From Streptococcus didelphis DSM 15616 (GTDB taxonomy: Bacteria; Bacillota; Bacilli; Lactobacillales; Streptococcaceae), in assembly GCF_000380005.1 (NCBI RefSeq), contig NZ_KB904199.1, positions 1 to 64,000 of the forward strand: a stretch of DNA of 64,000 bases. Reading direction: 5' to 3'. The position numbers and the translations under genes are program-made. The notes below the pieces were generated by a model, which ran no database searches, was not told the origin of the DNA, and saw only the letters and a list, made by a program, of their open reading frames with translations. This document shows positions 1 to 9,537 of the stretch, in pieces. Position 1 is the first letter of the stretch. Every line of letters starts with the position of its first letter.

Positions 1-52
1 AAGTTTAGCGATAAATGAAGCGGACTAATACTAATAGCTCGAGGACTTATCC
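1..52 (+). rRNA. 23S ribosomal RNA, 3' end only
   Basis: The first bases match the highly conserved 3' end of streptococcal 23S rRNA: GCGGACTAATACTAATAGCT followed by CGAGGACTTATCC. The rest of the gene lies upstream of the window. The 3' boundary is set by similarity and is good to a few bases. It is followed by a spacer of about 100 bases and then 5S rRNA, the usual rrn order. Confidence 0.9.
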
Positions 53-152
53 AAAAAAAGTATGGTAAGTTTATTGACAATAAGGTAGCTTTCTTGATAA
101 GATAGAGATATTCAATTTTGAGTGGATTACAATGCCGTAAGCCATTGAAAAG

Positions 153-268
153 TTAAGTGACGATAGCCTAGGAGATACACCTGTACCCATGCCGAACACA
201 GCAGTTAAGCCCTAGCACGCCTGAAGTAGTTGGGGGTTGCCCCCTGTGAGATAGGGAAGTCGCTTAGC
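153..268 (+). rRNA. 5S ribosomal RNA
   Basis: This stretch carries the conserved 5S core (ACACCTGTACCCATGCCGAA, then CACAGCAGTTAAG) and closes on itself with a terminal helix: TTAAGTGACGATAGCC at the start against GGGAAGTCGCTTAG at the end. Its length of about 116 nt is normal for Firmicutes. It sits between 23S rRNA and tRNA-Asn in one rrn operon. Confidence 0.93.
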
Positions 269-278
269 TTAGGTTTAA

Positions 279-352
279 TCCGCCATAGCTCAGTTGGTAG
301 TAGCGCATGACTGTTAATCATGATGTCGTAGGTTCGAGTCCTACTGGCGGAG
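279..352 (+). tRNA. tRNA-Asn (GTT)
   Basis: A full cloverleaf is visible. The acceptor stem is TCCGCCA/TGGCGGA with discriminator G, the D arm contains AGCTCAGTTGGTAG, the anticodon loop is CTGTTAA with anticodon GTT, and the T arm contains GGTTCGAGTCC. CCA is not encoded. A tRNA-Asn right behind 5S rRNA is a common arrangement in streptococcal rrn operons. Confidence 0.96.
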
Positions 353-357
353 TAGTT

Positions 358-383
358 AAGATAGGGGATCCTATCTTTTTTTT
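358..383 (+). terminator. rrn operon terminator
   Basis: An eight-pair stem AAGATAGG/CCTATCTT with a four-base loop is followed by a run of T. It lies six bases after tRNA-Asn and probably ends the rRNA-tRNA transcript. Confidence 0.8.
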
Positions 384-427
384 GTGGTGACAAGTGGAAA
401 AAATAAAAAAAGTAGAAAAAATAGGGT

Positions 428-458
428 GAACAGGACATTAATGTCATGTTCTTTTTTT
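428..458 (+). terminator. second rho-independent terminator
   Basis: The stem GAACAGGACAT/ATGTCATGTTC has one mismatch and is followed by seven T. It stands behind the first rrn terminator and would act as a back-up stop. The remaining DNA up to truA (459-612) is AT-rich with no gene visible. Confidence 0.7.
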
Positions 459-612
459 AATGAATGGCTTATACTATAGAAAAATATTAAGGAAAGTGCA
501 GACTTGACTTGATATATAAAGTTTTAACTGATAAAATAATATTCTCTTTTTGTATGGGGACAGAATATAGATAAATTATTTCTTCTTTCTAAAAAAATGA
601 TAAAATGATAGT

Positions 613-1362
613 ATGACAAGATATAAAGCAATAATTTCTTATGATGGTAGTCAATTTTCAGGTTTCCAACGACAAACCAATGCTAGAACTATCCAAGAAG
701 AAATTGAAAAAACATTAAGTAAATTATCCAATGGACAAGTTGTTACAATCCAAGGGGCTGGTAGGACAGATGCGGGTGTTCATGCCTATGGGCAAGTCAT
801 TCATTTTGACTTAAAAAAAAAACGTGATGTTGAAAAATTACGTTTTGCATTAGATACACAAAGTCCTGATGATATTGATTTTGTAAGCCTTGAGGAGGTT
901 TCTGATCAATTTCATGCTCGTTATTGTAAACACCTAAAAACGTATGAATTTTTAGTCGATGTTGGTCGTCCAAAAAATCCAATGATGAGACACTACGCAA
1001 CACACTATCCATTTCCTTTAAAGCTAGAGCCTATGGAAGAAGCTATTAAATATTTAATTGGAACACATGACTTTACAGGATTTACAGCTAGTGGAACTAC
1101 TATTGAAAATAAAGTTCGGACCTTATTGAGAGCTGATATAACTTTTGATACAGATAGGAATTTTATTATCTTTACCTTTACTGGAAATGGTTTTTTATAT
1201 AAACAAGTAAGAAATATGGTTGGGACCTTACTCAAAATTGGAAATGGAAGAATGCCTGTTGAGCAAGTAAAATTAATACTTAAAGAAAAGAATCGACAAT
1301 TAGCAGGTCCAACTCTTGCGGGAAATGGACTTTATCTTAAGGAGATTATCTATGAAGACTAA
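613..1362 (+). CDS. truA: tRNA pseudouridine(38-40) synthase TruA
   Basis: This enzyme converts uridines 38, 39 and 40 of the tRNA anticodon arm to pseudouridine in the cytoplasm. The 249-residue product has the family length. It opens with the [19 protein letters not shown] segment, and the catalytic aspartate lies in the [15 protein letters not shown] motif near residues 49-63. The C-terminal [20 protein letters not shown] block is also typical. The gene starts a tight operon: its last 11 bases overlap the kinase gene that follows. Confidence 0.97.
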   Translation: MTRYKAIISYDGSQFSGFQRQTNARTIQEEIEKTLSKLSNGQVVTIQGAGRTDAGVHAYGQVIHFDLKKKRDVEKLRFALDTQSPDDIDFVSLEEVSDQFHARYCKHLKTYEFLVDVGRPKNPMMRHYATHYPFPLKLEPMEEAIKYLIGTHDFTGFTASGTTIENKVRTLLRADITFDTDRNFIIFTFTGNGFLYKQVRNMVGTLLKIGNGRMPVEQVKLILKEKNRQLAGPTLAGNGLYLKEIIYED

Positions 1363-2113
1363 CTATTTATTAGCTATTTCTGGAAATGATATTTTTAGTG
1401 GAGGTGGTTTATATGCCGATTTGGCAACATTTCAACGCCATCACCTACATAGTTTTTTAGCCGTGACATGCTTGACAGCTATGTCGGATTCAGGATTTGA
1501 AATTTTCCCTACTAATGAAAATATTTTTAAAAAGCAACTAGATAGCCTTAGAAATGTCTCTTTTTCAGCTATTAAGTTAGGCTTATTACCTAATGTAGAA
1601 ATTGCAGATCAAGCATTAAATTTTATTAAAAAATATAGCCATATCCCAATTATTTTAGATCCTGTTTTGGTTTGTAAGGAAAAGCATGATACTGAAGTTT
1701 CTGCCTTGAGAGAAGAATTGCTAAAATTTTTCCCATATGTAACCCTTATTACTCCAAATTTAGTAGAAGCTGAGCTATTATCCCAAAAGAAAATCCAAAC
1801 TTTAGATGATATGAAAGAGGTAGCTTATAGCCTTTACCAACTAGGAGCAAAAAATATTGTTATCAAAGGTGGTAATCGATTTGATAAAGAGTTTGCTATT
1901 GATCTTTTTTATGATGGCCGAAATTTTAAAACCTTAAAATCCCCTGTTCTAGACTCTAATAATATTGGAGCAGGTTGTACCTTTGCATCAAGCATAGCAA
2001 GTTATCTTAGTTTGAGGACTCCTATCATTGAGGCAGTCAGTCAATCAAAAGAATTCGTTTATCAGGCTATTCAAAATTCAGATGAATATGGAGTAAAACA
2101 AGCTTATGACTAA
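1352..2113 (+). CDS. PfkB/ThiD-type vitamin kinase (pyridoxal or hydroxymethylpyrimidine kinase)
   Basis: This is a cytoplasmic ATP-dependent kinase of the ThiD/PdxK branch of the ribokinase superfamily, 253 residues from the chosen start. The N-terminal [20 protein letters not shown] segment binds substrate, and the C-terminal [16 protein letters not shown] segment carries the anion-hole GAGC motif. The ATG at 1352 is chosen because AAGGAG lies just upstream at about 1340; an earlier in-frame start inside truA has no good ribosome site. The gene overlaps truA by 11 bases and the following ECF gene by 8 bases. Streptococcal homologues are annotated either as PdxK or as ThiD. The adjacent vitamin uptake component suggests salvage of a B6 vitamer or thiamine pyrimidine. 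Confidence 0.85.
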   Translation: MKTNYLLAISGNDIFSGGGLYADLATFQRHHLHSFLAVTCLTAMSDSGFEIFPTNENIFKKQLDSLRNVSFSAIKLGLLPNVEIADQALNFIKKYSHIPIILDPVLVCKEKHDTEVSALREELLKFFPYVTLITPNLVEAELLSQKKIQTLDDMKEVAYSLYQLGAKNIVIKGGNRFDKEFAIDLFYDGRNFKTLKSPVLDSNNIGAGCTFASSIASYLSLRTPIIEAVSQSKEFVYQAIQNSDEYGVKQAYD

Positions 2114-2570
2114 TAAAAGCATTAAATTACTTACCTTGCTGTCTTTGCTGACAGCCTTGACTATTATCTTAGGGAAATTCATCAGTATTGGGACTCCAAC
2201 AGGTTTTTTAACCTTACTAGATGCGGGAATTTATTTTACAGCATTTTATCTAGGAAAAAAAGAAGGGATGATTGTTGGAGCTCTTTCAGGCTTCTTAATT
2301 GATATACTTTCAGGCTATCCAAATTGGATGTTCTTTAGTTTAATTGCTCATGGTTCACAGGGGTATTTTGCAGCTTTTAAAGGGAAAAAACGTTGGCTTG
2401 GCTTGTCTTTAGCTTCACTTTGTATGGTTGGAGTATATTTTTTAGCAAGCATCCCTATGTATGGAATTGGAGCAGCCCTAGCAGGTATAATGGGTAATCT
2501 TGCTCAAAATTTTTTGGGTATGGTTATAGGATATCTGATTTTTGTAAGTGTCTCTAAAGCTTTAAAATAA
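2106..2570 (+). CDS. ECF transporter substrate-binding (S) component, vitamin-type
   Basis: This 154-residue protein is almost entirely membrane-embedded, with about five to six hydrophobic segments. It has the small-residue-rich pattern of ECF S components of the HmpT/PdxU type ([20 protein letters not shown] and [15 protein letters not shown]). Such proteins bind a vitamin and use a shared EcfAA'T energising module encoded elsewhere; none is in this window. It overlaps the kinase gene by 8 bases, so uptake and phosphorylation are probably coupled. Pyridoxine or hydroxymethylpyrimidine are the likely ligands. Sequence alone does not decide between them. Confidence 0.82.
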   Translation: MTNKSIKLLTLLSLLTALTIILGKFISIGTPTGFLTLLDAGIYFTAFYLGKKEGMIVGALSGFLIDILSGYPNWMFFSLIAHGSQGYFAAFKGKKRWLGLSLASLCMVGVYFLASIPMYGIGAALAGIMGNLAQNFLGMVIGYLIFVSVSKALK

Positions 2571-2592
2571 GCTTAGAAAGAAGGAGAAGATT

Positions 2593-3159
2593 ATGATTGA
2601 TCTGAATCAAATAGAAAAGGAAACAAGTCTCATTATAGAAGATGTCTTAGAAAAAAGTCATTTAAAAAGAGGACAGGTTTTCGTGTTAGGCCTCTCATCT
2701 AGCGAAGTTAGAGGAGGACTTATTGGTAAAGACTCTAGTCTTGAAATTGGAGAAATCATTGTAAAAACTATTCTGGAAAAATTAAACCCAAAGGGGATTT
2801 ATTTAGCTGTTCAAGGTTGTGAACATTTAAATAGAGCTTTGGTTGTAGAAGAGGCAGTTGCAGAGGAAAAAGGCTATGAAATTGTCAATGTTTTACCAAG
2901 CTTACATGCTGGTGGAAGTGGACAGTTAGCTGCCTTTAAATTTATGAAAAGTCCTGTGGAGGTTGAAGAAGTGCTTGCTCATGCAGGGTTGGATATTGGA
3001 GATACAGCTATTGCTATGCATGTTAAGAGGGTTCAGGTACCCATTGTTCCAATTCGAAGAGAACTTGGTGGAGCACATGTAACGGCCCTTGCTAGCCGGC
3101 CAAAGTTAATTGGTGGAGCTCGAGCCCATTATCACAAGGATGATATTCGTAAAAATTAA
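2593..3159 (+). CDS. DUF436/TIGR01440 family protein (YwlG-like)
   Basis: This is a conserved 188-residue protein of the UPF0340 (TIGR01440, DUF436) family, found across Firmicutes with no firmly established function. The typical segments are [31 protein letters not shown] and the C-terminal [28 protein letters not shown] stands before the ATG. It is the last gene of the truA operon and ends at a terminator. Confidence 0.88.
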   Translation: MIDLNQIEKETSLIIEDVLEKSHLKRGQVFVLGLSSSEVRGGLIGKDSSLEIGEIIVKTILEKLNPKGIYLAVQGCEHLNRALVVEEAVAEEKGYEIVNVLPSLHAGGSGQLAAFKFMKSPVEVEEVLAHAGLDIGDTAIAMHVKRVQVPIVPIRRELGGAHVTALASRPKLIGGARAHYHKDDIRKN

Positions 3160-3177
3160 AAAAGCCCGAGGGCTTTT
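3160..3177. terminator. bidirectional terminator
   Basis: AAAAGCCC and GGGCTTTT form a compact hairpin between two convergent genes. T runs on either strand let it serve both the DUF436 gene and the mscS-like gene, whose stop codon overlaps its edge. Confidence 0.7.
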
Positions 3178-4021
3178 ATTTTAAATTACTATGTAGCAAA
3201 GTATTGATTGTTGGTAAATTGATACCTTCTTTTAAGAGAGCTTCTTGATACTTTTGATAGAAAGTATGATAAATAGTATATTGTTCCCCACTCTTAGTAA
3301 ATATGGCAATTTTAAATGAAAATTGTCCATTTGGTGTCACTTGCGGGCCAAGAATAGTGGGTTTATCAATAATTTGTGAATATTTAGGAGCTTCTTTCTG
3401 GTTAACCTCTTCAATAATTTTAGTGATTTGTTCAAGATTACTTGTTGAATAAAGAGGAATTTCTATTAAAGCACGCATATTTCCTCTGGATTTATTACTA
3501 ACAATGATAATACTACGATTTGGAATAAAATGTAGAGTACCATCAAAACCACGAATCTGTGTGGTGCGAATACCGACACTAGATATGATTCCTTCAATCT
3601 CAGAAATAGCGACAGTATCACCTACTTCAAATTGATTTTCAAAAAGAATGAAAAAACCATTTACAACATCTGATAAGAAACCCTGGGCACCAAGTCCAAT
3701 AGCTACTCCAGCAATGCCGGCTCCTGCTAATAAGCTTGACACTGGAATGCCTAGAAGGTTAAGAATCCAATAAATTAAGAGAAAGTAGAGAACATAATTA
3801 AGGATATTATTAATGAGTTTAGAGAGAGTCTTCTTTCTTGAATCAGTCTGCCTAGAATAAGAAAAGGACTTTGTAATTGCCTTTTCGAAAATATGGGTAA
3901 TTATTTGCTTAAAAATAATAAAGAAAATAAGTAGTAAAATCAAAGAGGCAATCTTTGAAAAAACACTAAACATTAGTTCTTCAAAATGCAAATGGTTAAA
4001 ATAGTTAATGATAAAATTCAT
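3176..4021 (-). CDS. MscS-family small-conductance mechanosensitive channel
   Basis: This 281-residue membrane protein would open under membrane tension to release solutes after osmotic downshock. It has two to three N-terminal membrane helices. The pore helix TM3 is seen as SSLLAGAGIAGVAIGLGAQG, followed by the VVNGFFILFENQFEVGDTV hinge and the beta domain containing TTQIRGFDGTLHFIPN. The ATG at 4021 is preferred because AGAAAGGAAA precedes it; a more upstream in-frame start has no ribosome site. It converges on the truA operon. Confidence 0.92.
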   Translation of the reverse strand: MNFIINYFNHLHFEELMFSVFSKIASLILLLIFFIIFKQIITHIFEKAITKSFSYSRQTDSRKKTLSKLINNILNYVLYFLLIYWILNLLGIPVSSLLAGAGIAGVAIGLGAQGFLSDVVNGFFILFENQFEVGDTVAISEIEGIISSVGIRTTQIRGFDGTLHFIPNRSIIIVSNKSRGNMRALIEIPLYSTSNLEQITKIIEEVNQKEAPKYSQIIDKPTILGPQVTPNGQFSFKIAIFTKSGEQYTIYHTFYQKYQEALLKEGINLPTINTLLHSNLK

Positions 4022-4240
4022 ACAATTTCCTTTCTTCTCTTGATAGTTTACCAAAAATTGGTCTAAAATCAAATCATCTGATAGATGGAACTAGTTGCAA
4101 GTATCGTAATATAAAGTTAGTTAAGTAAGGCTAATTAAGATATAGTGACTATAAAAAAGAGCCTTTCAAAGATACCACAAGACGATATCCATGAATAGGC
4201 TTAACTTAAAAAAATTCTAATTTAGTCTTTTAACTATTAC

Positions 4241-5441
4241 CTACTTACTAGTAGATATTATTAATTTTTTAACTTTTATTTCAGCATATCCCCAAGCAAT
4301 AAAAATCATTCCTGAAATAAGAGCTAGAACAAACCAAGCTACTGTATAGCTAGCAACAGTGGCTAAGCCTGCAGCAAGTAAGGAGCCAAATGTCATTCCT
4401 AATTGAATAGCGGATTGTATATAGGGATAAACTTTTGATAATTTTCTGGGGAGACAAGACTTGCTGTAATAAGAGGTTCTCCAATAGTTCCTATTCCATT
4501 TCCTAATCCAAACAGAATACCCATAAGAAGAGCTGAAGGATAATGATTTGCAAACATTGCTAAAATGTAAGCTAAGATACAAATTACTGAAGCAAAAAAG
4601 TTTCCGTTTAATGTTCCTAACTTATCAGAAATAGTTCCAATAATGATTTTTCCAAATATCCCTACTGCCGAATAGATAGAAATAATAGTTGCTGCGGCTA
4701 CTGGTCCATGTAATTCTTGTAAAAAAGGAGGAAACTGCCCTAAATCACCATTATTTGAAAGACCAATGAAGACAGCACCAATCAATAAGGCATAGAAGAA
4801 ACCTTGTTTTTTAATTGAGCAAAGGGCATTTTTAAGGTAGCTTTTTTATTCTTAGGAGTAGTAGTGGATGAAACAGTAACTTTTGTATTACTATCTTTTA
4901 TTAAACCAACTTCTTCGGGATGTAATTTAATGATAAATAACATAATTGGGATAACAACAATAATCATAATGAGAGCATAGATAAAGTAGCTTTGACGTCA
5001 TCCTAATGTAGCAATTATATGTGTTAATAAGTTAGAAAAAACTACCCCTCCAATACCTAGTTCTGAAAAAGCTAAACTCATAGCTAATCCCTTTTTTTCT
5101 TCAAACTAGTTTGTAATTAAAATTGAAGTTGGCAAAATTGTATTAACCAGACCATATGAAGCGTAAGCTGCAGCATATATAACCACTGATGTGATATAGA
5201 ATTTTTTAAACAAACGATCTGTTAAATAATTAGAAATAATAGGTGGTAAGAAGATTCCCATTCCTAATATAATAGAATTATTCAAGGCAAAAGAGGATGG
5301 GAAAATATTAAAAGTTTTAATGACCGCAACCTGATAAATGTTAGCAACTGCTACAGAAGCTGGTCCTAATACTGCAAGAATTATAGCCATTCCAGCTACT
5401 ATATACCAACCATAAAATAACTTAGATTTTTTGTGTGTCAT
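4241..5441 (-). pseudogene. MFS transporter (OFA-like), broken by two stops and two frameshifts
   Basis: On the minus strand this was a 12-helix major-facilitator protein. The N-terminus (KLFYGWYIVAGMAIILAVLG) resembles the oxalate/formate antiporter-like group. Reading from 5441, an in-frame TAG occurs at 5106-5108 and an in-frame TGA at 4998-5000, where a Trp would fit. A frameshift follows in a six-base T run (A run on the coding strand) at about 4807-4812, and another in a T run at about 4433-4436. The protein sequence continues recognisably across all four lesions to the stop at 4241-4243. Four separate defects make a sequencing error unlikely. It lies beside the M20 amidohydrolase and probably once imported its substrate. 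Confidence 0.9.
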
Positions 5442-5537
5442 ATTTTACTCCTATCGTTTTAAACGCTCTAATACTAGTAATTTATTTAGCTAAGGGAGCG
5501 AAACCTTAGCTAGATAATATGTTTATATGATTGGTCA

Positions 5538-6755
5538 TTATTTTCCAAGATAAGTTAATATAGCAACAATAGCTGCTTGGGTACCTATTTTTAGAGTTGG
5601 TTGAATAGCAGGAGCGAATTTGGGATTATGATTAGCATATATGTCTTGATCTTTGGTAAAACCACCAAATCCCCAATATAAATAAGGAATTCCTAGAGCA
5701 CGTGGGATATATGAGAAGTCTTCTGAAGCGGTCATCTGACGGTAATCTTTTAAGACGCGTTCTTCACCTAAAAAATGCTTGAAAGAAGCAGTTACTTTTT
5801 TAGTGACTTCTGGGTCGTTATCAGTTAAGGGATAAGTATCATAGATTTCAATGTCAGGTTCTTGTGTGCACCCCCCTGCTAAACATTCAGCTTTGACAAT
5901 ACGTTTAATAGAAGTAATAAGCTGTTCTTGAACATTCTCATCATAAGTTCTAATATTTAACAATAAGCTTGCGGTATCGGGGATAATATTGGCTTTTAGA
6001 CCTGCTTGAAAAGAACCTACAGAAACTACTGCAAATTTGAAGGGATCAACTTCCCTAGCAACAATAGTCTGTAATTTACTAACTATAGCAGAACCAATTA
6101 CAATAGGGTCAATACTTAAATGAGGCATAGACCCATGAGCTCCTTTACCATGAATAGTAATTTTTAAGGAAGCTGCACTTGATAAAAAAGGCCCACCAAG
6201 TGCTCCAACTTGTCCTGCATAAGGGTCAGTCAAGACATGTTGAGCTAGGGCGATTTCTGGATGAGGGATTTTCTCAAGTAAACCATCATCAAGCATTGCT
6301 TTAGCACCAGCAGCAATTTCTTCTCCTGGTTGGAAAAAAGCAATGTAAGTTCCTTGCCACTCTGATTTGTTCTTGGCTAAGGCCCAAGCAGCCCCTAAAC
6401 CAGCTACTATATGAATATCATGTCCACAAGCATGCATGACTGGAAGGAGATTTCCATCTAAATCTTTCATCATCACTTTGGAAGCATAGTCTAAGCCTGT
6501 CTCTTCCTTAACAGGTAAGGCATCCATATCAGCCCTAAATAGGATACATGGACCTTGTCCATTAGCTAAAACACCTACAACCCCACCACCAATTTTTTGG
6601 GCCTCATATCCATATGATTGTAAAGTATCATAGATAAACTGAGCTGTTTCCTTTTCTTGCATTGATAATTCTGGGTGACTATGGAGGTGCTTATAGGTTT
6701 CTTCTTGCCAACCTTTAATTGATTCGATTGATGTTAGTACTGTTTGAACAGACAT
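5538..6755 (-). CDS. M20 family amidohydrolase (hippurate hydrolase-like)
   Basis: This 405-residue metal-dependent hydrolase belongs to the M20D group, which cleaves N-acyl amino acids and small amides in the cytoplasm. Visible landmarks are FRADMDALPVKEETGL, the metal-binding MHACGHDIH motif, the catalytic FQPGEE with its general-base Glu, the dimerisation domain around HGKGAHGSMPHLSIDPI, and the C-terminal TASEDFSYIP metal ligand segment. The frame is fully intact. Its transporter downstream and its divergent LysR regulator are both pseudogenes, so it may now lack dedicated substrate supply or control. A good ribosome site (AGAGGAG) precedes the ATG. Confidence 0.9.
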   Translation of the reverse strand: MSVQTVLTSIESIKGWQEETYKHLHSHPELSMQEKETAQFIYDTLQSYGYEAQKIGGGVVGVLANGQGPCILFRADMDALPVKEETGLDYASKVMMKDLDGNLLPVMHACGHDIHIVAGLGAAWALAKNKSEWQGTYIAFFQPGEEIAAGAKAMLDDGLLEKIPHPEIALAQHVLTDPYAGQVGALGGPFLSSAASLKITIHGKGAHGSMPHLSIDPIVIGSAIVSKLQTIVAREVDPFKFAVVSVGSFQAGLKANIIPDTASLLLNIRTYDENVQEQLITSIKRIVKAECLAGGCTQEPDIEIYDTYPLTDNDPEVTKKVTASFKHFLGEERVLKDYRQMTASEDFSYIPRALGIPYLYWGFGGFTKDQDIYANHNPKFAPAIQPTLKIGTQAAIVAILTYLGK

Positions 6756-7078
6756 AAATTAATTCTCCTCTAACTATTTTTTAGACTTATCACAATCTTT
6801 TTACGGAAAACGTGATAAAAATGAACTCTTTTTATGAGATAGATTTTTGGTAAGAGAGCTTTAAAAGATACCTTGCCAAGGATTTTCTACCTATCATCTA
6901 TTTCTATTATATGCTTAATAGAAAAGAGAAACAAATACCTTTTTAATGCTTTATTGATAACTAGTTTATGGTATTTTAGCGACTAATTTCTTTATTTTTT
7001 CTAACAGTTTAGGTATTATTAAGAAGTGATACATAACTTTTTTTACCAATATGTATAGCTAAAAAGGGATATTATATA
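6756..7078. other. divergent intergenic region between amidohydrolase and broken lysR
   Basis: These 323 bases hold no open frame of substance. The layout (LysR gene on one strand, target gene on the other) is that of a classical LysR-controlled promoter region. I could not pick out a convincing LysR box or a clean promoter pair by eye. Confidence 0.5.
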
Positions 7079-8012
7079 ATGGAAACACCTAAAAAAATTA
7101 AATATTTAGAAATGATTGAAACTTATGCCAGTATTACAAAAGCAGCTAAAGCATTATTCATTGCTCAACCTTATCTTAGTAAACTTATTAAACAACTTGA
7201 AATGGAACTGGAGATAGACTTATACAAAACGCAGTCTCATAAAACACAATTAACCTATGCTGGAAAACGATATCTTTACTACCTGAAGCAGATGGATAGT
7301 TTAGAAAGGCAAATGAAAAAAAGAATTACAGTTAATTAGAATACATAAAAAAGGAGAAATAAGCTTAGGTATTAACCCAGGTTTATCTGCCAGTTTACTT
7401 GCTCCGATTCTTTCTAAGTTTAAGTCTTTATATCCTGATATCTCTATATGTTTATTAGAAAATAATCAAAATATCTCAGAACAACTTATTGAGTTGGGGG
7501 AATTAGAGTTGACAATTGGTATGGCTCCTCTCTGTCATGAAAACGTCTCTTCAACGACAATCTATAAAGAAGAACTCTATTTACTAGTTCCTAGAGAGAG
7601 TCATTTATTTAGTGAAAAAAATGTAGGATTTGTACACGACTTTCCTTATGATATTTCTCTTTTAGAAAATGAATCTCTGATATTAATTCCCTTGGAATAT
7701 GACGTTGGTAAAACAGTAGCAACTTTCTATAAAGAACACCATATGACTTTAAATCAAATCATAACAACTAGTACTATTCCAACAGCTATTAACTTAGCAT
7801 TGACAGGTTTAGGAGCAAGCTTTATTCCAGAAATGTTAGTGAAAACATATCTTCATAACGACTGTAATATATATCGATTAGATAAGAAAAAATTACAATT
7901 AGAATATATTTTAATTTACTCAAAGCGAGATGATTTATCAGGTATAGCTCTTCTTTTATATCAAACGATTTTAAGTTTAGATATTTTTCTTTCAGAGGCT
8001 AATAAACAATGA
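7079..8012 (+). pseudogene. LysR family regulator, frameshifted
   Basis: The N-terminal helix-turn-helix is clear (KYLEMIETYASITKAAKALF, then AQPYLSKLIKQLE). After residue 86 the frame meets a stop at 7337-7339. The effector-binding domain continues in the next frame (GEISLGINPGLSASLLAPIL around 7355-7410) and runs to the stop at 8010-8012. The most likely cause is a one-base change in the seven-A run at 7316-7322. It is divergent from the M20 amidohydrolase and presumably regulated it. A free N-terminal fragment could still bind DNA, but it would lack the sensing domain. Confidence 0.87.
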
Positions 8013-8050
8013 GAATTTCAGCTCTATAGGGAGCTTTCCTGATAAAAAAC

Positions 8051-8079
8051 TTTAAAAAGGCTTTAAAATATGTTAGAAT
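8051..8079 (+). promoter_or_regulatory. probable tig promoter
   Basis: TTTAAA at 8051-8056 and TAGAAT at 8074-8079 are spaced by 17 bases, upstream of the AAGGAG ribosome site of tig. The -35 box is weak, so the call is tentative. Confidence 0.5.
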
Positions 8080-8116
8080 GAACTGTATCTAAATTATTTT
8101 AAGGAGAAATGACTTA

Positions 8117-9400
8117 ATGTCTACATCATTTGAAAACAAAGCTACTAACCGTGGCGTGATTACATTTACAATTGGTCAAGAAAAAATTAAACCAGCCCTT
8201 GATCAAGCTTTTAACAAAATTAAAAAAGATTTAAATGCACCAGGTTTCCGTAAAGGCCACATGCCTCGTCCAGTATTTAACCAAAAATTTGGTGAGGAAG
8301 CACTTTATGAAGATGCCTTAAATATTGTTTTACCAGCAGCTTACGAAGCAGCAGTTTCTGAGCTCGAACTCGATGTAGTTGCACAACCAAAAATTGATGT
8401 TCTTTCTATGGAAAAAGGTAAAGACTGGGAAATTACTGCTGAAGTTGTTACAAAACCAGAAGTAAAACTTGGTGATTATAAGGATTTAAGTGTAGAAGTT
8501 GACTTATCAAAAGAAGTAAGTGATGAAGAAGTTGAGGCAAAAATTGAACGTGAACGCCAAAACTTAGCTGAACTTGTTGTTAAAGAAGAAGCAGCAGTTG
8601 AAGGTGACACTGTAGTTATTGACTTTTTAGGTTCAGTAGATGGCGTTGAATTTGATGGTGGTAAAGGTGATAACTTCTCACTTGAATTAGGATCAGGTCA
8701 ATTTATTCCTGGCTTTGAGGAGCAATTGGTTGGTACTAAAGCTGGTGATAAAGTAGATGTTAATGTTACTTTCCCAGAAAACTACCAAGCAGAGGACCTT
8801 GCCGGTAAAGACGCTAAGTTTGAAACAACTATTCATGAAGTAAAATCAAAAGAAGTTCCAGAACTTGATGATGAACTAGCAAAAGATATTGATGAAGAAG
8901 TTGAATCACTTGAGGACTTAAAAGCTAAATACCGTAAAGAGCTTGAAGCAGCTAAAGAAATTGCCTATGATGAGGCAGTTGAAGGCGCAGCAATCGAGTT
9001 AGCAGTAGCTAATGCTGAAATTATTGAATTACCAGAAGAAATGGTTCATGATGAAGTTCACCGTTCAATGAATGAATTCATGGGTAATATGCAACGTCAA
9101 GGAATTTCACCAGAGATGTATTTCCAATTGACTGGAACTTCAGAAGAAGACCTTCATGAACAATATGCAGCAGAAGCTGATAAACGTGTTAAAACAAATC
9201 TTGTTATTGAAGCAATTGCTAAGTCAGAAGGTTTTGATGCTTCTGAAGAAGAAATTGAAAAAGAAATTCAGGACCTTGCTACAGAATACAACATGCCTGT
9301 GGAACAAGTTCGTTCACTACTTTCAGCAGATATGTTAAAACATGATATTGCAATGAAAAAAGCAGTAGAAGTTATCACAGAATCAGCTAAAGTAAAATAA
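8117..9400 (+). CDS. tig: trigger factor (ribosome-associated chaperone, prolyl isomerase)
   Basis: Trigger factor binds at the ribosomal exit tunnel and shields nascent chains. The 427 residues show the three family domains. The N-terminal ribosome-binding domain carries the signature [12 protein letters not shown] at about residues 40-51. The FKBP-type isomerase domain runs from about 150 to 245 ([29 protein letters not shown]). The helical C-terminal chaperone domain follows. It is monocistronic, with its own promoter and a strong terminator, as is usual in streptococci. Confidence 0.97.
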   Translation: MSTSFENKATNRGVITFTIGQEKIKPALDQAFNKIKKDLNAPGFRKGHMPRPVFNQKFGEEALYEDALNIVLPAAYEAAVSELELDVVAQPKIDVLSMEKGKDWEITAEVVTKPEVKLGDYKDLSVEVDLSKEVSDEEVEAKIERERQNLAELVVKEEAAVEGDTVVIDFLGSVDGVEFDGGKGDNFSLELGSGQFIPGFEEQLVGTKAGDKVDVNVTFPENYQAEDLAGKDAKFETTIHEVKSKEVPELDDELAKDIDEEVESLEDLKAKYRKELEAAKEIAYDEAVEGAAIELAVANAEIIELPEEMVHDEVHRSMNEFMGNMQRQGISPEMYFQLTGTSEEDLHEQYAAEADKRVKTNLVIEAIAKSEGFDASEEEIEKEIQDLATEYNMPVEQVRSLLSADMLKHDIAMKKAVEVITESAKVK

Positions 9401-9417
9401 AAGAATTAAAAATATAA

Positions 9418-9466
9418 AAAAGATTGAAGAAAAAGCCATTTTGGACAATTTTCTTCAATCTTTTTA
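9418..9466 (+). terminator. tig terminator
   Basis: A long stem AAAGATTGAAGAAAA/TTTTCTTCAATCTTT is followed by T residues, directly behind tig. Confidence 0.85.
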
Positions 9467-9502
9467 TTTGTCATCTTACTTGCAAATATTTATAGCTATC
9501 AT

Positions 9503-9533
9503 AAAAAAGATTTTCACTGAAAATCTTTTTTTG
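9503..9533. terminator. bidirectional terminator between tig and the cyclodeaminase gene
   Basis: AAAAAGATTTT and AAAATCTTTTT pair around a short loop and give a U tract on both strands. It lies just beyond the stop of the minus-strand cyclodeaminase gene and probably ends that operon. Confidence 0.75.
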
Positions 9534-9537
9534 GCTT

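Noticed and set aside
205-447. Open frame on the minus strand across 5S rRNA and tRNA-Asn
   Set aside because: It overlaps clear RNA genes and has no ribosome site; it is a chance frame.
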